Positions 10,730 to 19,958 of a stretch of DNA of 27,329 nucleotides are shown piece after piece. Where the stretch lies: the NCBI RefSeq assembly GCF_004359215.1, contig NC_090610.1, positions 15,362,565-15,389,893 of the forward strand, read 5' to 3'. Made by a program: the position numbers and the translations under genes. Position 1 is the stretch's first letter, and the number at the start of each line of letters is the position of its first letter. The notes under the pieces are model-generated. The model was given only the letters and a program-made list of their open reading frames with translations, had not been told where the DNA came from and made no database searches. Source of the stretch: Bremia lactucae. Taxonomy: Eukaryota > Oomycota > Peronosporomycetes > Peronosporales > Peronosporaceae.

Positions 10730-10837
10730 TATAGCGGAGCTACCTCGCTCCTACAGTCAGAGGAAGACTTTCAGACTCAGAGAGTCACTTGGTTCTTTTG
10801 AACTAATGGCTTTAACAACTCAAGGAGTCGTACAAGC

Positions 10838-10845
10838 TATAAAAG
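10838..10845 (+). promoter_or_regulatory. TATA-like box in LTR C on the plus strand
   Basis: TATAAAAG lies within a small AAGCT/AGCTT hairpin and is conserved in the right LTR at 16424-16431. On this strand it points toward the antisense ORF that starts at 11328. A promoter role is inferred from the motif alone. Confidence 0.3.
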
Positions 10846-11062
10846 CTTAAGGAATTCTAGTTTAAGGGATTCAGGGGTTCGTAGAACCAAGTGGCAACTA
10901 AACGCCCAAGAGGATATACCTTAGAAAGGCTTCTATCTCTTACAGATCAATGCGCAAGCCTTAGGAAGGCACTTAACGCTTTTAAGATCAAAAGGGAACT
11001 GCACTTTGTTTAATCATTTAAATTTAAAAACCTTACCCTAGCTAATTAAAAATAAATTTTGG

Positions 11063-11084
11063 CCGCCAGATTTATATCTGGCGG
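11063..11084. repeat. Perfect 9-bp-stem hairpin inside left LTR C
   Basis: CCGCCAGAT (11063-11071), a 4-base loop, then ATCTGGCGG (11076-11084). The deletion in the right LTR starts inside this palindrome, so that copy keeps only the first arm. Confidence 0.9.
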
Positions 11085-11215
11085 CGACCACATTCGTTAC
11101 CCATAATAAATGGTATTTAAGTAACTAAATATTTTAAAATTAGATAAAAGGGTATTTTTCCATAAAGTAAATGTACCACAGCAACGGTTCTCCAACCGAT
11201 ATGTGCCCCATTACA

Positions 11216-11227
11216 CCCTCTCCCATC
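11216..11227 (-). other. Polypurine tract of element C
   Basis: On the minus strand this reads GATGGGAGAGGG directly against the LTR start TGTAATGGGG. Its place fixes the left LTR as the 3' LTR and agrees with the minus-strand gag and pol. Confidence 0.65.
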
Positions 11228-11327
11228 AGACTGTTGATACCGAGTTACAACATTCGCTTTATTTTCTCTTTGAGGTTGGAACCTAAACAGCTGACCGTTC
11301 GGTTGTGTTTTTTCATTCCTTTGTCTA

Positions 11328-12161
11328 ATGACAATCAAGCGTGAGTCACAGACTCTGATCACCTTCCTCGACGATGAAGAAATCGTGGACTTTGTAAGTC
11401 ACTCTCAATCAGACGAAGAGGAAAAAGAGCGGTGTTCGCTCACGCCTTCTCCTCCGGATTAACGTCGGCGGGCCCCGAATCCGTTCTTAGAATGTGGTGC
11501 CGCTGATGTCTTAAATGCATTGAGCAGGACACGGTACCCTGAGTCCAACATCATTTTGAATCCGCTCGATAAAGAGCAAGGGCAGATAATCTTCATAGAA
11601 GAAAGAGCTCGTCGTCAAGCTGCCGAGATAGCGAAAGCTAAAGCTCATAGTGAATATAGATTCACTCCGCTTAGAGCGGACGAGCGTCTCAAAGAGATAG
11701 CGGGTCATGGCTTGGCCATCTGAATCTCTCGTGACCCGGCGAGGACGCCGGAGGAGATCGCTGCCCGCGACGCTCTTCATGAGCAATACCTTACGCCGAA
11801 GCTAATGACGCGAAACCAGTATCTGACGCGTTTACGTGATCAAGCCCGTGGGGCTTCGGTGACCTCCATGAGGTATTGTCCGATCGCTTTGTTTTCAAAC
11901 GAAACAAGGAGTGAGAACGAAGTCCCATTTGAGAACTGGGTCCACGGGCCCGCCGATTTCGTAATACCTGGAATTTCAGAGAGTCTGCGGCTAGAGGTGA
12001 TGTTCGTTTGGAACGGAAGCTTCGCTTCGATTTCGCTAAGCTTAACGCCAAAGGTTAGTTACGTTCGGCATTTGTGCCACAAAATGAAGAAATGCCTAGC
12101 CGATATTTCAGTGCTTCGGTCGACCGTGCAACCATGGATCGAAGCCGCACTGAGGCTATAG
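11328..12161 (+). pseudogene. Plus-strand ORF antisense to gypsy element C, between pol and 3' LTR
   Basis: One frame runs from ATG 11328 to 12161 and is broken only by stops at 11460 and 11721. It is strongly protein-like: an acidic N-terminus (FLDDEEIVDFVSHSQSDEEE), an RRQAAEIAKAKAH helix, then FENWVHGPADFVIPGISESL and RLEVMFVWNGSF. The protein would be about 275 residues. The overlapping frame from 12074 to 12502 may be its shifted C-terminal end. I recognise no domain. It lies tail-to-tail with the minus-strand chromodomain (12180-12437) and begins 112 bases from the LTR. It may be an accessory antisense ORF like those known in some plant gypsy elements, or a gag-like gene brought in by recombination. 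It looks recently inactivated. Confidence 0.6.
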
Positions 12162-12179
12162 ATCCACCTTATTTCACAT

Positions 12180-12437
12180 CTAGTGGTGGAAAGCGTCGTT
12201 TGACGCGAGTTGACCCTGAGCTTGGCGCTCAAAAACGTCAACGGCGTTTGGACAATCTTGCCGAAGAGGTACCTCGAACTCCCAAGAGCTTTCAGAAGAG
12301 CAGTAATCAAGCCACTTCACCAGATACTGGTATTGACCCTTACGACGACGTCGCTTTAAAAGTTTCTCCTCATGAAACTGAAGGTTCCCCCGCGCATAAA
12401 ACAGCGCGGGAGAGGGCCGAAATTTCGGCGGAAGCAT
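12180..12437 (-). pseudogene. Element C chromodomain, C-terminal end of pol
   Basis: On the minus strand: LQFHEEKLLKRRRRKGQYQY, LVKWLDYCSSESSWEFE, VPLRQDCPNAVDVFERQ, then a stop at 12180. The aromatic residues and the W-E motif fit a chromodomain that binds modified histone tails and guides integration. The domain itself is intact, but the pol upstream (12438-13156) is full of stops, so it is not expressed in frame with integrase. Confidence 0.85.
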
Positions 12438-13156
12438 TTGATACTCTACGACACGAGGTACAACTTCTTCGTGGTCCTTTCTCGGGTTTGGAGCTCTTTT
12501 GAGGCGGTTTGGGACCGTCTTTCGACGCTAAAGCGTCAGCAGCCTTGTTTAGAGGGCCAGTTGGAAATCCGGGTGAGGATGCAACAATCTGCGGCACTAC
12601 CGCCTGTCTCGGCGCAAGCGCCTTCAAGTCCACGTGGAAAGGGTCCCGATATGGCTTTAAGAAGCCAACTTAAAACACTGGGTGTGTACGCAGCTTGCTG
12701 GGAAGGTTTAGCGTATAAGCTAGGCCCCTCTTGGTCAGGACCGTAAATGGTCCAATAAAGCGCGGGCGCAATTTGGTCTTGAAGACCGCGGAAACCAAGT
12801 TGGTAGGTAGGTTTTTAGCGTTTAGTAAAACTAGGTCTCCGACCATATAAGAATTAATACAGCTTCTGCCTTTGGCATCTGCTTGTTCTTATTGTTTGTC
12901 TTGGCTATCAGCCATTGTATCCCTTACATGTCTTAAAACACTAATCGCGTTGTGAGAAACTCCCTTACTTGTTTCCGAACGGTAACAGGGTTGATATCAA
13001 CAAGCCTATCGGCCAATTCTCCCCCACCAAGCCCTGAACCACGCAGGGGTATCGTTTATGGAACGCGCGGGTGGGTAAGACCGTTTACATAGAACAGAGT
13101 ATAGCCCGTAGAGGCATGAACAATGTTATTTAACGCATACTCCACTACTAGGAGCA
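12438..13156 (-). pseudogene. Element C pol between integrase core and chromodomain
   Basis: The minus strand shows family-like pieces such as GYTLFYVNGLTHPRVPL and RGSGLGGGELADRLVD near 13110-13000. Stops and frame changes then follow up to the chromodomain. This is the C-terminal integrase and linker region, decayed. Confidence 0.6.
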
Positions 13157-13860
13157 TTAAGCTCCAGCGCTTGGTGTCTGGGCACACACGCTGCGTAAAA
13201 CGTCTTCAATGACGCGATTGACACGTTCAGTTTGACCATCGGTCTGCGGATGGTCCACAGTGGAGTTATCCAATCTGATGCCAATCACTCGGAAAATTGA
13301 TTTCCAGAATTTGCCCGTGAAACGGGGATCCCGATCAGAGACAATTGCCACTGGCAAATCATGTTGTCGAAACACGCGATCAATAAACAGCTTAGCTGTA
13401 CCCTCTCCATCAATGGAATCCGGCACGGCCGCTAAGTGAGCCATTTTGCTCAAACGGTCAACAAAGACCACTATACCGGAGTTACTGGCTGTATCTTTCG
13501 GTAGCCCAAAACCAAAATCCATACTAATGGACTCCCAGCAACCTATGGGGACGGGAAGACTCGCCAGTGGCGCAGCAGCATATGCCGAGGGTTTACCCGT
13601 TAGCACGTTTCGCATGTGCGAACATATGTGCTGACCCATTTATGTAGTTTGGGCCACCAATAACTCTGGCTTATAGAGCCGTTTGGTCTTTTCTCTACCG
13701 AGATGACCTCCAAGAACAGTATCGTATGCCTCATAGAGGATTCTGTACTTCAAATCCTCATCATGAGAAACAACGACAAGCTGAGGGTCCGCGGTGTCTG
13801 TGCAATAAAGCAACAGGTCGTTACCGATAGAAAATCGAAGCAAACTTGCACGCAAAAGTG
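13157..13860 (-). pseudogene. Element C integrase (zinc-binding region broken, D,D35E core intact)
   Basis: The 13855-13640 frame holds the N-terminal part (LYCTDTADPQLVVVSHDEDL, GGHLGREKTKR). The first His of the H2C2 zinc site is Tyr (YEAYDTV). A stop and frameshift separate it from the 13639-13157 frame (160 residues). That frame has the full core: SISMDFGFGLP (Asp41 of this frame), VSDRDPRFTG (Asp102) and HPQTDGQTERVNRV (Glu138). The spacing is 61 and 36, an intact D,D35E triad. The core is the best-preserved catalytic unit of the element. Alone, without a start and without the zinc domain, it is unlikely to work. Confidence 0.9.
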
Positions 13861-13944
13861 CCAGCCATTTAATACTTGAATCAGAATTCTTTTAAGTTCG
13901 TAGCAGAGCTACACACTGTTTATCCTTGGCGTAAGCCGAACGGA

Positions 13945-14466
13945 TTAATTCAGGAATAGGCGACGAGATAGTCTTAAATGAAAAAGCTCATAAAACGGCC
14001 TGCGTGATAACGCATCGGCCAAAGCATTCTTCTTTCCGGGCTTATACTTCACCTCGAAGTTGTATTCCGCGAAAAAGGATAGCCATCGGGCCATTCTCTG
14101 TGAGAGATGGGGTGACTTAGTCGCCGTGCGTTTTGATGCGTGATCTGTATATATCACAAACGGATTAGAGCCAAGCATATGAGCTCTGAATTTGACGAGA
14201 GCACACTTCATTGCAAGTAACTTCTTGTCATGAACTGGGTAATTCGTTTCCGCAGCTTTAAACTGACTAGACTCGAACGCAATAACACGTTCACGCCCAT
14301 CAACATCTGTTTGTAACAGAGCACTGCCAATAACGAAAGCTGATGCGTCACATACGACACTGAAAGGCCAATTTGTATTCGGCAGTGCCAGAATCGGGGC
14401 TGTCCAGCGACCGTTTACGTGTCGCATCACGTGCATTAAATGGTTTGACCGACATAAACGTGCCAC
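13945..14466 (-). pseudogene. Element C RNase H
   Basis: The open minus-strand frame of 173 residues begins in the connection domain (APILALPNTNWPFSVVCDAS) and reads through the full Ty3-type RNase H: CDAS, AFESSQFKAAETNYPVHDKK, FVIYTDHAS and NALADALSRRPF. All acidic motif residues are visible and there is no internal stop. The start is not a real N-terminus: the codons just upstream belong to the segment that precedes RT in the family, so the RT itself has been removed. Confidence 0.9.
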
Positions 14467-14759
14467 TCCACGTATCTCAGGGATATTGCACTCTTGATGA
14501 TTCGGCCTTTGGCCAACAATGCTTTCAGCATTTAGTGAATCGTTATAATAAAGAGCGTCATTTGACGAAGTACGTGCCGTTCCACTTATTTCTGCTGAGT
14601 CGGGCTCAAAATTAATGCTTTAACATTAGAGTTTATTATCTCAGACATGCCAATGTCCAAAACACTGACAAACTAATTCAATGATCCGCGCCAATAGCGC
14701 TTTTGTTGCCTAGCAAAGGTGGGTTCATGACTCTCCAAAACTTTGCTAGGAACATTGCG
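14467..14759 (-). other. Element C: site of the missing reverse transcriptase
   Basis: Only about 290 bases lie between the end of the protease and the RNase H frame. The minus strand shows short pre-RT pieces (ISLRYVEW just before the RNase H frame) and several stops. No fingers, palm or YxDD motif exists in any frame, whereas element B has them between its corresponding parts. An internal deletion of the RT is the simplest reading. Confidence 0.7.
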
Positions 14760-15190
14760 CGTGGCGCCTAAGGTCTTAGACCTCCAATCGATCCATGGCT
14801 CATGGTTTCTAACCAGGCCATACCAAGGATGATATCATATCTCGAATCGAAATCAAGGACGAGACAGCGCTCCATACTGTCAAAGTTCAGAAACTTTATA
14901 CCTAAGTTCAATGGAACTTTGGGAACAGTGACACGAGTCCCAGTTCGCTAAGCGAACAGTGATTGTATCACCTTCATGCGCTTTAAGCGCCTCAACGTAT
15001 TGTTGACTTCCTTCAAGGGAAAGGCGTCAAGCATAATTGCAAGACGCTCCTGAGTCAACTAAAATTGACAACGGCTTATCAAAGCCCTTCACAGTCGCTT
15101 GAGCGACTAGCAAGCCAGGCTTGTACTCTCGCCCCGTGCCATTGAGCACTGAGCTAATTAAGGCTAGGTCCTGTTTACTCTCACCTCCTT
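14760..15190 (-). pseudogene. Element C retroviral-type aspartic protease (degenerate)
   Basis: On the minus strand: REYKPGLLVAQATVKGFDKP, then LSILVDSGASCNYA with the DSG catalytic motif, a stop, RLSLEGSQQYVEALKAHEGD and TITVRLA. A frameshift then leads to TGTRVTVPKVPLNLGIKF, CLVLDFDSRYDIILGM and AWLE. The second half (ILGMAWL) is the flap-to-C-terminal signature of these proteases. One stop and one frameshift inactivate it. It would process the gag-pol polyprotein. Confidence 0.85.
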
Positions 15191-15195
15191 GAGGT

Positions 15196-16256
15196 TCAAC
15201 AGAACCTAGGTCTTCTCCAGTAGGGCGCCCCGCACCTACTGGGTATCGACATTTTCCCGCACCGTACCAGATCTCTGGTATACGTCGGAGTTGAAGCTGT
15301 CTCGAGCTTTACGCGAATTTCGAAGAGGGCAGGCAGGGCGTAAATGTTTCGTGCTTCCGCACATATAACATCTACGGATGGTCTTATGCTGTTCCACAGC
15401 TTGAAGAGCTTCTTCTCCTTCCTCAACGAGGCTTTAATCAATAGGTTCCGCTCTATTAGACGGAACCCATGTGCTCGAAGAGCTTGTTCTGTAGACAGGC
15501 GGGCTAACGCGAGCAGACTCAAAGTCAAACTCGGCGCGTACGCTATGGCAACTGCCTCTTCGAACGTAGCCGGACGAAATCGGAACAATTCCATCCGTGC
15601 AACGCCCTCATTGAGACCCTCCATAAAGATGGTAACTACAATTGCTTCTTGCACCGGGTCTTGATGCAAAGATGCAATGAGAGTTCTCAACTCCTGGACA
15701 AAGTCCCCTAGGGTTCTTTTACCCTGCGTCGAGTCGCTAGGAGCCGTGCTCGCATGCGAAAAGCCTAGTCAGGCGGTGCAAACATGCTGGTCATTTGCTG
15801 TTTCAGCGAATCCCATGAAGAAAAAGCGTCGTTTATGGACGTGCTGCACGATAGTGCCCACTCCATGGCTCTACCTTCAAGTTTGGAAATGGCCATAGCC
15901 ACCTTTTGCCGTTCTGTTAAGAACAAGGCGGAATCAATGGACATTTCCATCTGCTTAATCCAAAAAGGGAGATTTTCTCCCTCTTTTCCCTCAAATGTCT
16001 TCACATTTACAGTTATAGGGCGAGCCCTTGGCTCTGAGTCAGGTACAGAGATCTACCGGGTTGGCATAGATGCCGCTAAATGGTCCTGTACCAGAACGAT
16101 CAGGGAGGCTTCGTACCGCATGAAGGCTTCAAACCTTACATGCAGGACCTCAGGTACCTGGGGATAATGAATTCCACGTGTTCAAGTCCAAATAATGTTT
16201 TAAGCTTGTCATAAGCTGCGCGTTGCGCTTCTGACAGTTCTGGAATCTCTTCCATT
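15196..16256 (-). pseudogene. Element C gag (degenerate)
   Basis: ATG 16256 begins MEEIPELSEAQRAAYDKLK on the minus strand. A frameshift leads to RFEAFMRYEASLIVLVQDHL, a stop, then KTFEGKEGENLPFWIKQMEM (from about 16004), LFLTERQKVAMAISKLEGRA and WDSLKQQMTSMFAPPD. After another break, 15690-15196 continues RTLIASLHQDPVQEAIVVTI and FEEAVAIAYA. This is the Ty3-type gag fold (retrotransposon gag family) that builds the virus-like particle. A zinc knuckle is not readable in frame. The leader between LTR and ATG is about 60 bases. Confidence 0.85.
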
Positions 16257-16315
16257 TTCGTGAGGGTTTAGTCTTGTAAAGGCTCAGGCGTAGATTGACA
16301 ACGAGTGCTATCAGG

Positions 16316-16688
16316 TGTAGCGGAGCTACCTCGCTCCTACAGTCAGAGAAAGACTTTCAGACTCAGAGAGTCACTTAGTTCTATTGAACTAATGGCTTTA
16401 ACAACTCAAGGAGTCGTACAAGCTATAAAAGCTTAAGGAATCCTAGTTTAAGGGATTCAGGGGTTCGTAGAACCAAGTGGCAACTAAAGCCCAAGAGGAT
16501 ATACCTTAGAAAGGCTTCTATCTCTTACAGATCAATGCGCAAGCCTTAGGAAGGCACTTGACGCTTTTAAGATCAAAAGGGAACTGCACTTTGTTTAATT
16601 ATTTAAATCGAAAACCTTACCTAAGCTAATTGAAAATAGATTTTGACCGCCAGATTTATATCACAACCGATGTGTGCCCCCCATTACA
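16316..16688 (-). repeat. Right LTR of gypsy element C (5' LTR), internally deleted
   Basis: Direct repeat of 10730-11215, starting TGTAGCGG and ending CCATTACA. About 110 bases are missing after CCGCCAGATTTATATC. The flank to the right (GGCGATAG) does not match the flank left of the other LTR (ATTGCG), so no target duplication is seen. On the minus strand the base after the LTR starts CCTGATAGCACTCG, where a primer-binding site is expected; I cannot assign the tRNA. Confidence 0.9.
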
Positions 16689-17102
16689 GGCGATAGTTCC
16701 TTTTATAGGTAATAAAATTAATGCAACGAGCTAACCAAAGGATATTACTTTTTCGAAAATTAGTTTTCATACCGGCAATAGTAGCAACGGGCTAAAAAAT
16801 AGTTAGTTGAATGTAACTAGCTCAAGCTGAACTTGTGTCACGCACTTTTTCGTGTTTCTGCTGTGCGACTTGTAAAGTAGTTTCTACCCTCCACCGAAGT
16901 CGAAGAAATACAAATGTTTTGCCTTGAAAGTCAACAGGATGTCCCGTAACATTAGCTATTGTTGATCAGACAAATGCTTTGCTGCCGTAACGAGAGCTGC
17001 AAGTCTAAAATAATATTAAAAAATTTCGTGTTGATGGCTAAGTTTATCGTATCCTTTAATTCTGTAAATTTGTGCAAAACCTCTGTACCAAGCTCCCTTG
17101 TA
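16689..17102. other. AT-rich spacer, no gene seen
   Basis: The stretch lies between the right LTR of element C and the stop codon of the esterase. It would include the esterase 3' UTR. No ORF, RNA gene or repeat could be supported. Confidence 0.5.
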
Positions 17103-18939
17103 TTAAACGTCTTTGTTTGACTGAAAAACAGCAGCAATCTCCGAGTAGACTTGGACATAGTGGGCGCGAGAACGAATGCTGGTGTGATCTCCAGGAATCA
17201 TTGCCACGTAATTCGGTACAGCCGATCCATCTTGAGCATTCTCGTTGCTGCTTCCAACAATTTCTTGCAGTGACCGGCACGCAAAGTCAAGGTAGTACGT
17301 GTCCTCAACCCCGCAAATTACATGAATTTTGCCCCGTAGCTTTGTAGTTAGTAGCTTGGGTTGTTTTTCAAGGAGTTTGCAAATGTCAAAGCGCTCCCAG
17401 TAATTGGCAACATCGCGATTAATGTCGCCAGACAGCTTGTCAAATAGCGGAATCGGCATTCCGTCAGATCCACGAGGACCAAAGACTGCAAACTGCACCA
17501 CCGCTAGTGTTAATAATCATAAAAAGAAAGGCTTTTGTACTGGAATACTTACGAAGGTATCCCACTGTCCGCCATTACCACGCCCCAACACCCGTTCCAC
17601 CAGATTTTCATCTCGATTGCTGCATGTTATGACCCCATTCTTTCGACTCGTTGGGTATGGGTGCCCACTGACATCCCAGTATGCATTCTGAGCCTCGTAG
17701 ATGTTCAAAACTTGAAACCGTGAAAAATCAACAGGATCAGGAGCAGAACTCCAGGAGCCGCCAAAAAAATCCGGGAACTGTAGCTGCAACCATAGAGTCG
17801 CCCAAGCGCCAGAGGAGTGACCATGCAGAAAACGACCAGCCGCCGATGGTGTGGCGGGGTACAGACTTTCTATGTACGGAATAAACTCGGTCACCAATGC
17901 TGTACCCCAAGGTCCGTTTGCATCCGTATCAGCGAATGAAGTGTGACCAAATTTTGACCGTGATCCGAGCGTAACGCGTAGCATTGGCATCGGCCACCGG
18001 CCAGCCTTCCACTTGCTTCCCATCTCCGACGACAAAAAGCTCAGAGCACGTTTTGCATACATTTCGGTGCCAGTGAATCCCTCAATATAGTACACCGTCG
18101 GCAAAAGTTGCGCTTGTTTTATTGTTTCGTACTGTTTTGGTAGTACAATGGACGCCATCATAAAGACGTCTTGGTTGTGATATTTACTCAAGAGATTGCT
18201 CTTCATTGAGATGTGCTCCACCCACTCGTTTGCCGTCAAGTCCATTGTCTCCTCAACGACTTGGTCGACCACAATTGTAACAACATTCGCAGCTTTATCA
18301 TCGTCAAATCGCACTATCACCGGCTTGCTATACGTATTGCCGATTCTCGTATTTGCATCTGGGTCGTTTACATCTACTCACAGATCAAATCGTGACCATC
18401 TATTGTTGTATTGCAATATGGAATCCTCCCTTACCGTGATGGATCAATACTTGAACAATGAGTTCATTCGAAAACGCACCAAGGCTCGGAGGGACAAAGC
18501 ACAAAGCCTCAGGTACCGAATACTCTGTACTTTCAAATTCGATCACGTCGCCAGGTTGCACATTCTTCTACAATTTTAAAAGATAACGATAAGTTTTGAA
18601 ATGTATAAATGGTGAAATTAGAGGTATCCATACAACGTCTTTGGCAAAGATTGGAGAAGGAGGTTCGAGGTCGTAGACTTCGAAGCGCGGCTCCGGCTCT
18701 GGTTGTGGGGAAAAGAAAAGGATCACGCGGCCGTCTTCGATCGGCTTGGGTCCTTTGTACGTTATGAGAAATACGAAATTTGACTTATTGGAGCCCTGCT
18801 TACAGTGAAAAGGTGATTATTTCGTAGCCTGAATATTCATGATTTTTAAGATGCGCTTTACCTCTCCATAGTCATAATAGTTGTTAGTCATGGTATGACG
18901 GGAATAGCATGGGAAAATGGTCTCCAATGCGCGGTTCAT
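17103..18939 (-). CDS. Putative serine esterase, alpha/beta-hydrolase, five exons
   Basis: My model joins minus-strand exons 18939-18862, 18795-18634, 18567-18435, 18373-17553 and 17492-17103 through four GT-AG introns of 60-66 bases. Phases match throughout and give 527 residues. Residues up to about 140 form a beta-rich N-terminal domain (FVFLITYKGPKPIEDGRVIL). The rest is a putative-esterase type alpha/beta-hydrolase: LPTVYYIEGFTGTEMYAKRA, then nucleophile motif GHSSG (Ser311), likely Asp462 in GVEDTYYL and His501 in IPGDHTS. It would hydrolyse a carboxylic ester; the substrate is unknown. The chosen ATG has no signal peptide, and an upstream exon is likely (see 18990-19229). No internal stop is seen in the five exons. 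The fourth-exon/fifth-exon intron ends at GTGCAG, chosen to keep the frame. Confidence 0.75.
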
Positions 18940-18989
18940 GAGTAGCCTACAAGTTTAGCGGTAAATTGTAAAGTGACATGTTACTTTTA

Positions 18990-19229
18990 TTAAAAAAAAA
19001 ATAAGCTTGGCGTCCGTAGGGCATATGAGCAGTGAGATTCAGCGGATCATTGGGCAGGGTTAGGGATATTTGAGCACGCACGTCAAAAGGTACTCGAAGC
19101 ACTTTTAACGAATCGAAAATAAAATCTTAGGGCATTTTTTAGATTGAGTTTGCTATTTGAGGTGCTTCGAGCCTCTCGCGCGCTCAGCAATGGAATCGAT
19201 GCGCCTAAAAGTCGCGCTATGATGATCAT
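18990..19229 (-). pseudogene. Possible N-terminal exon of the esterase, with a frame break
   Basis: ATG 19229 on the minus strand opens MIIIARLLGASIPLLSA, a plausible signal peptide followed by REARST. About 45 codons later a neighbouring frame reads VPFDVRAQISLTLPNDPLN and LTAHMP, which suits the start of the esterase N-terminal domain. The two frames differ by one base, and a TTTT run (plus-strand 19085-19088) is the likely place. I could not find a clean GT donor that links this to the exon at 18939. Either the gene is broken here, the assembly has an error, or the resemblance is chance. Confidence 0.35.
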
Positions 19230-19242
19230 TAAACCTTAAAAG

Positions 19243-19663
19243 TTAGTCCTGAAACGCCGCCAAAACAATAGAATGTAATTTGACACATTGACATGCACAA
19301 ATGCGATCTAGATATGCGTGATTCAAGCGATGAAATTTCTTGAGTATACTTATCACATGACGGAACTGACGCTGATAAAGGTCTAAGGGAGAACGAACAT
19401 CCAATGATATATCGAATGGAGTATCACGCTCCTTGGCAATTTGTCAAATTGGTTCCCAATATTTATTATTGTGACGAGGCATGGGAATCTTAATTAAATG
19501 GCCTGCGATACATAAAAATGTTTGGCTATTTTTAGTAATTTCTAAATTTTGAAATTGACAGATTTATTATTGTACGAGAAGCTTGTTCAGCAGATAAACT
19601 GGTATCATCTATGGCCACTCTCTCCACCACATTATCCTTTGTAAGAACCGCCGTTCGCAAAAC
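19243..19663 (-). pseudogene. Possible degraded coding sequence, unidentified
   Basis: Two minus-strand stretches read like protein. Bases 19663-19532 give VLTKDNVVERVAIDDTSLSA and EQASRTIINLSISKF before a stop. Bases 19518-19243 give 92 codons with a single internal TGA, including AGHLIKIPMPRHNNKYW, RDTPFDISLDVRSPLDLYQR and ISILKKFHRLNHAYLDRICA. They are in different frames and are not joined by an obvious intron. I do not recognise the family. Low stop density and charged composition argue for former coding, but chance cannot be excluded. Confidence 0.3.
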
Positions 19664-19958
19664 ATTGCACTATGTGTGGCACCTCGCATCATGCGTGAAG
19701 CATAAATTCTAAACATCCAGGTTTACCAGGTTAAGCTTTACTGCATCCAAAATTTTTAGAAAAGCACAAGCTATTATCATGCCATTTTTCATATTTTTTC
19801 ACGCTTTAACGGCGAGAATTTATCACACTGTCAAGCGGCCAACCATGATCAGGACAGCAAAATGGCAATGCAGGCAAGATATAGACTGAATTGAAATTAT
19901 GTTCCCTGAAGTGCACACGCAAATTTACGAATGTCAGGGTGTTGCCAATTTTGTGAAA

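Larger units (their letters stand above)
10730..11215 (-). repeat. Left LTR of gypsy element C (3' LTR)
   Basis: This is the long copy of a direct repeat shared with 16316-16688. It starts TATAGCGGAGC (TGTAGCGGAGC in the other copy) and ends CCCCATTACA, giving TG...CA type ends. By eye about 16 differences separate the two copies over about 355 aligned bases. This copy has about 110 extra bases (about 11086-11196) that are deleted from the right LTR. It contains TATAAAAG on the plus strand (10838-10845) and many short perfect hairpins, among them AAGCT/AGCTT, GGTTC/GAACC and GCCTT/AAGGC. Confidence 0.9.
10730..16688 (-). mobile_element. Ty3/gypsy element C, two LTRs, RT deleted
   Basis: Minus-strand order is 5' LTR, gag, protease, (RT missing), RNase H, integrase, chromodomain, antisense ORF, polypurine tract and 3' LTR. 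Without RT and with multiple stops it can move, if at all, only with help in trans. Its left end interrupts a LINE endonuclease; its right flank is unrelated sequence. Confidence 0.9.

Noticed and set aside
12074..12502. 142-residue plus-strand ORF
   Set aside because: It lies over the clear minus-strand chromodomain, and its Arg/Pro/Ser-rich composition is typical of an antisense shadow. Only its first part (to about 12180) could be a frame-shifted tail of the antisense ORF.
18196..18579. 127-residue plus-strand ORF over the esterase
   Set aside because: Antisense to well-supported exons 3 and 4 of the esterase; no motif.
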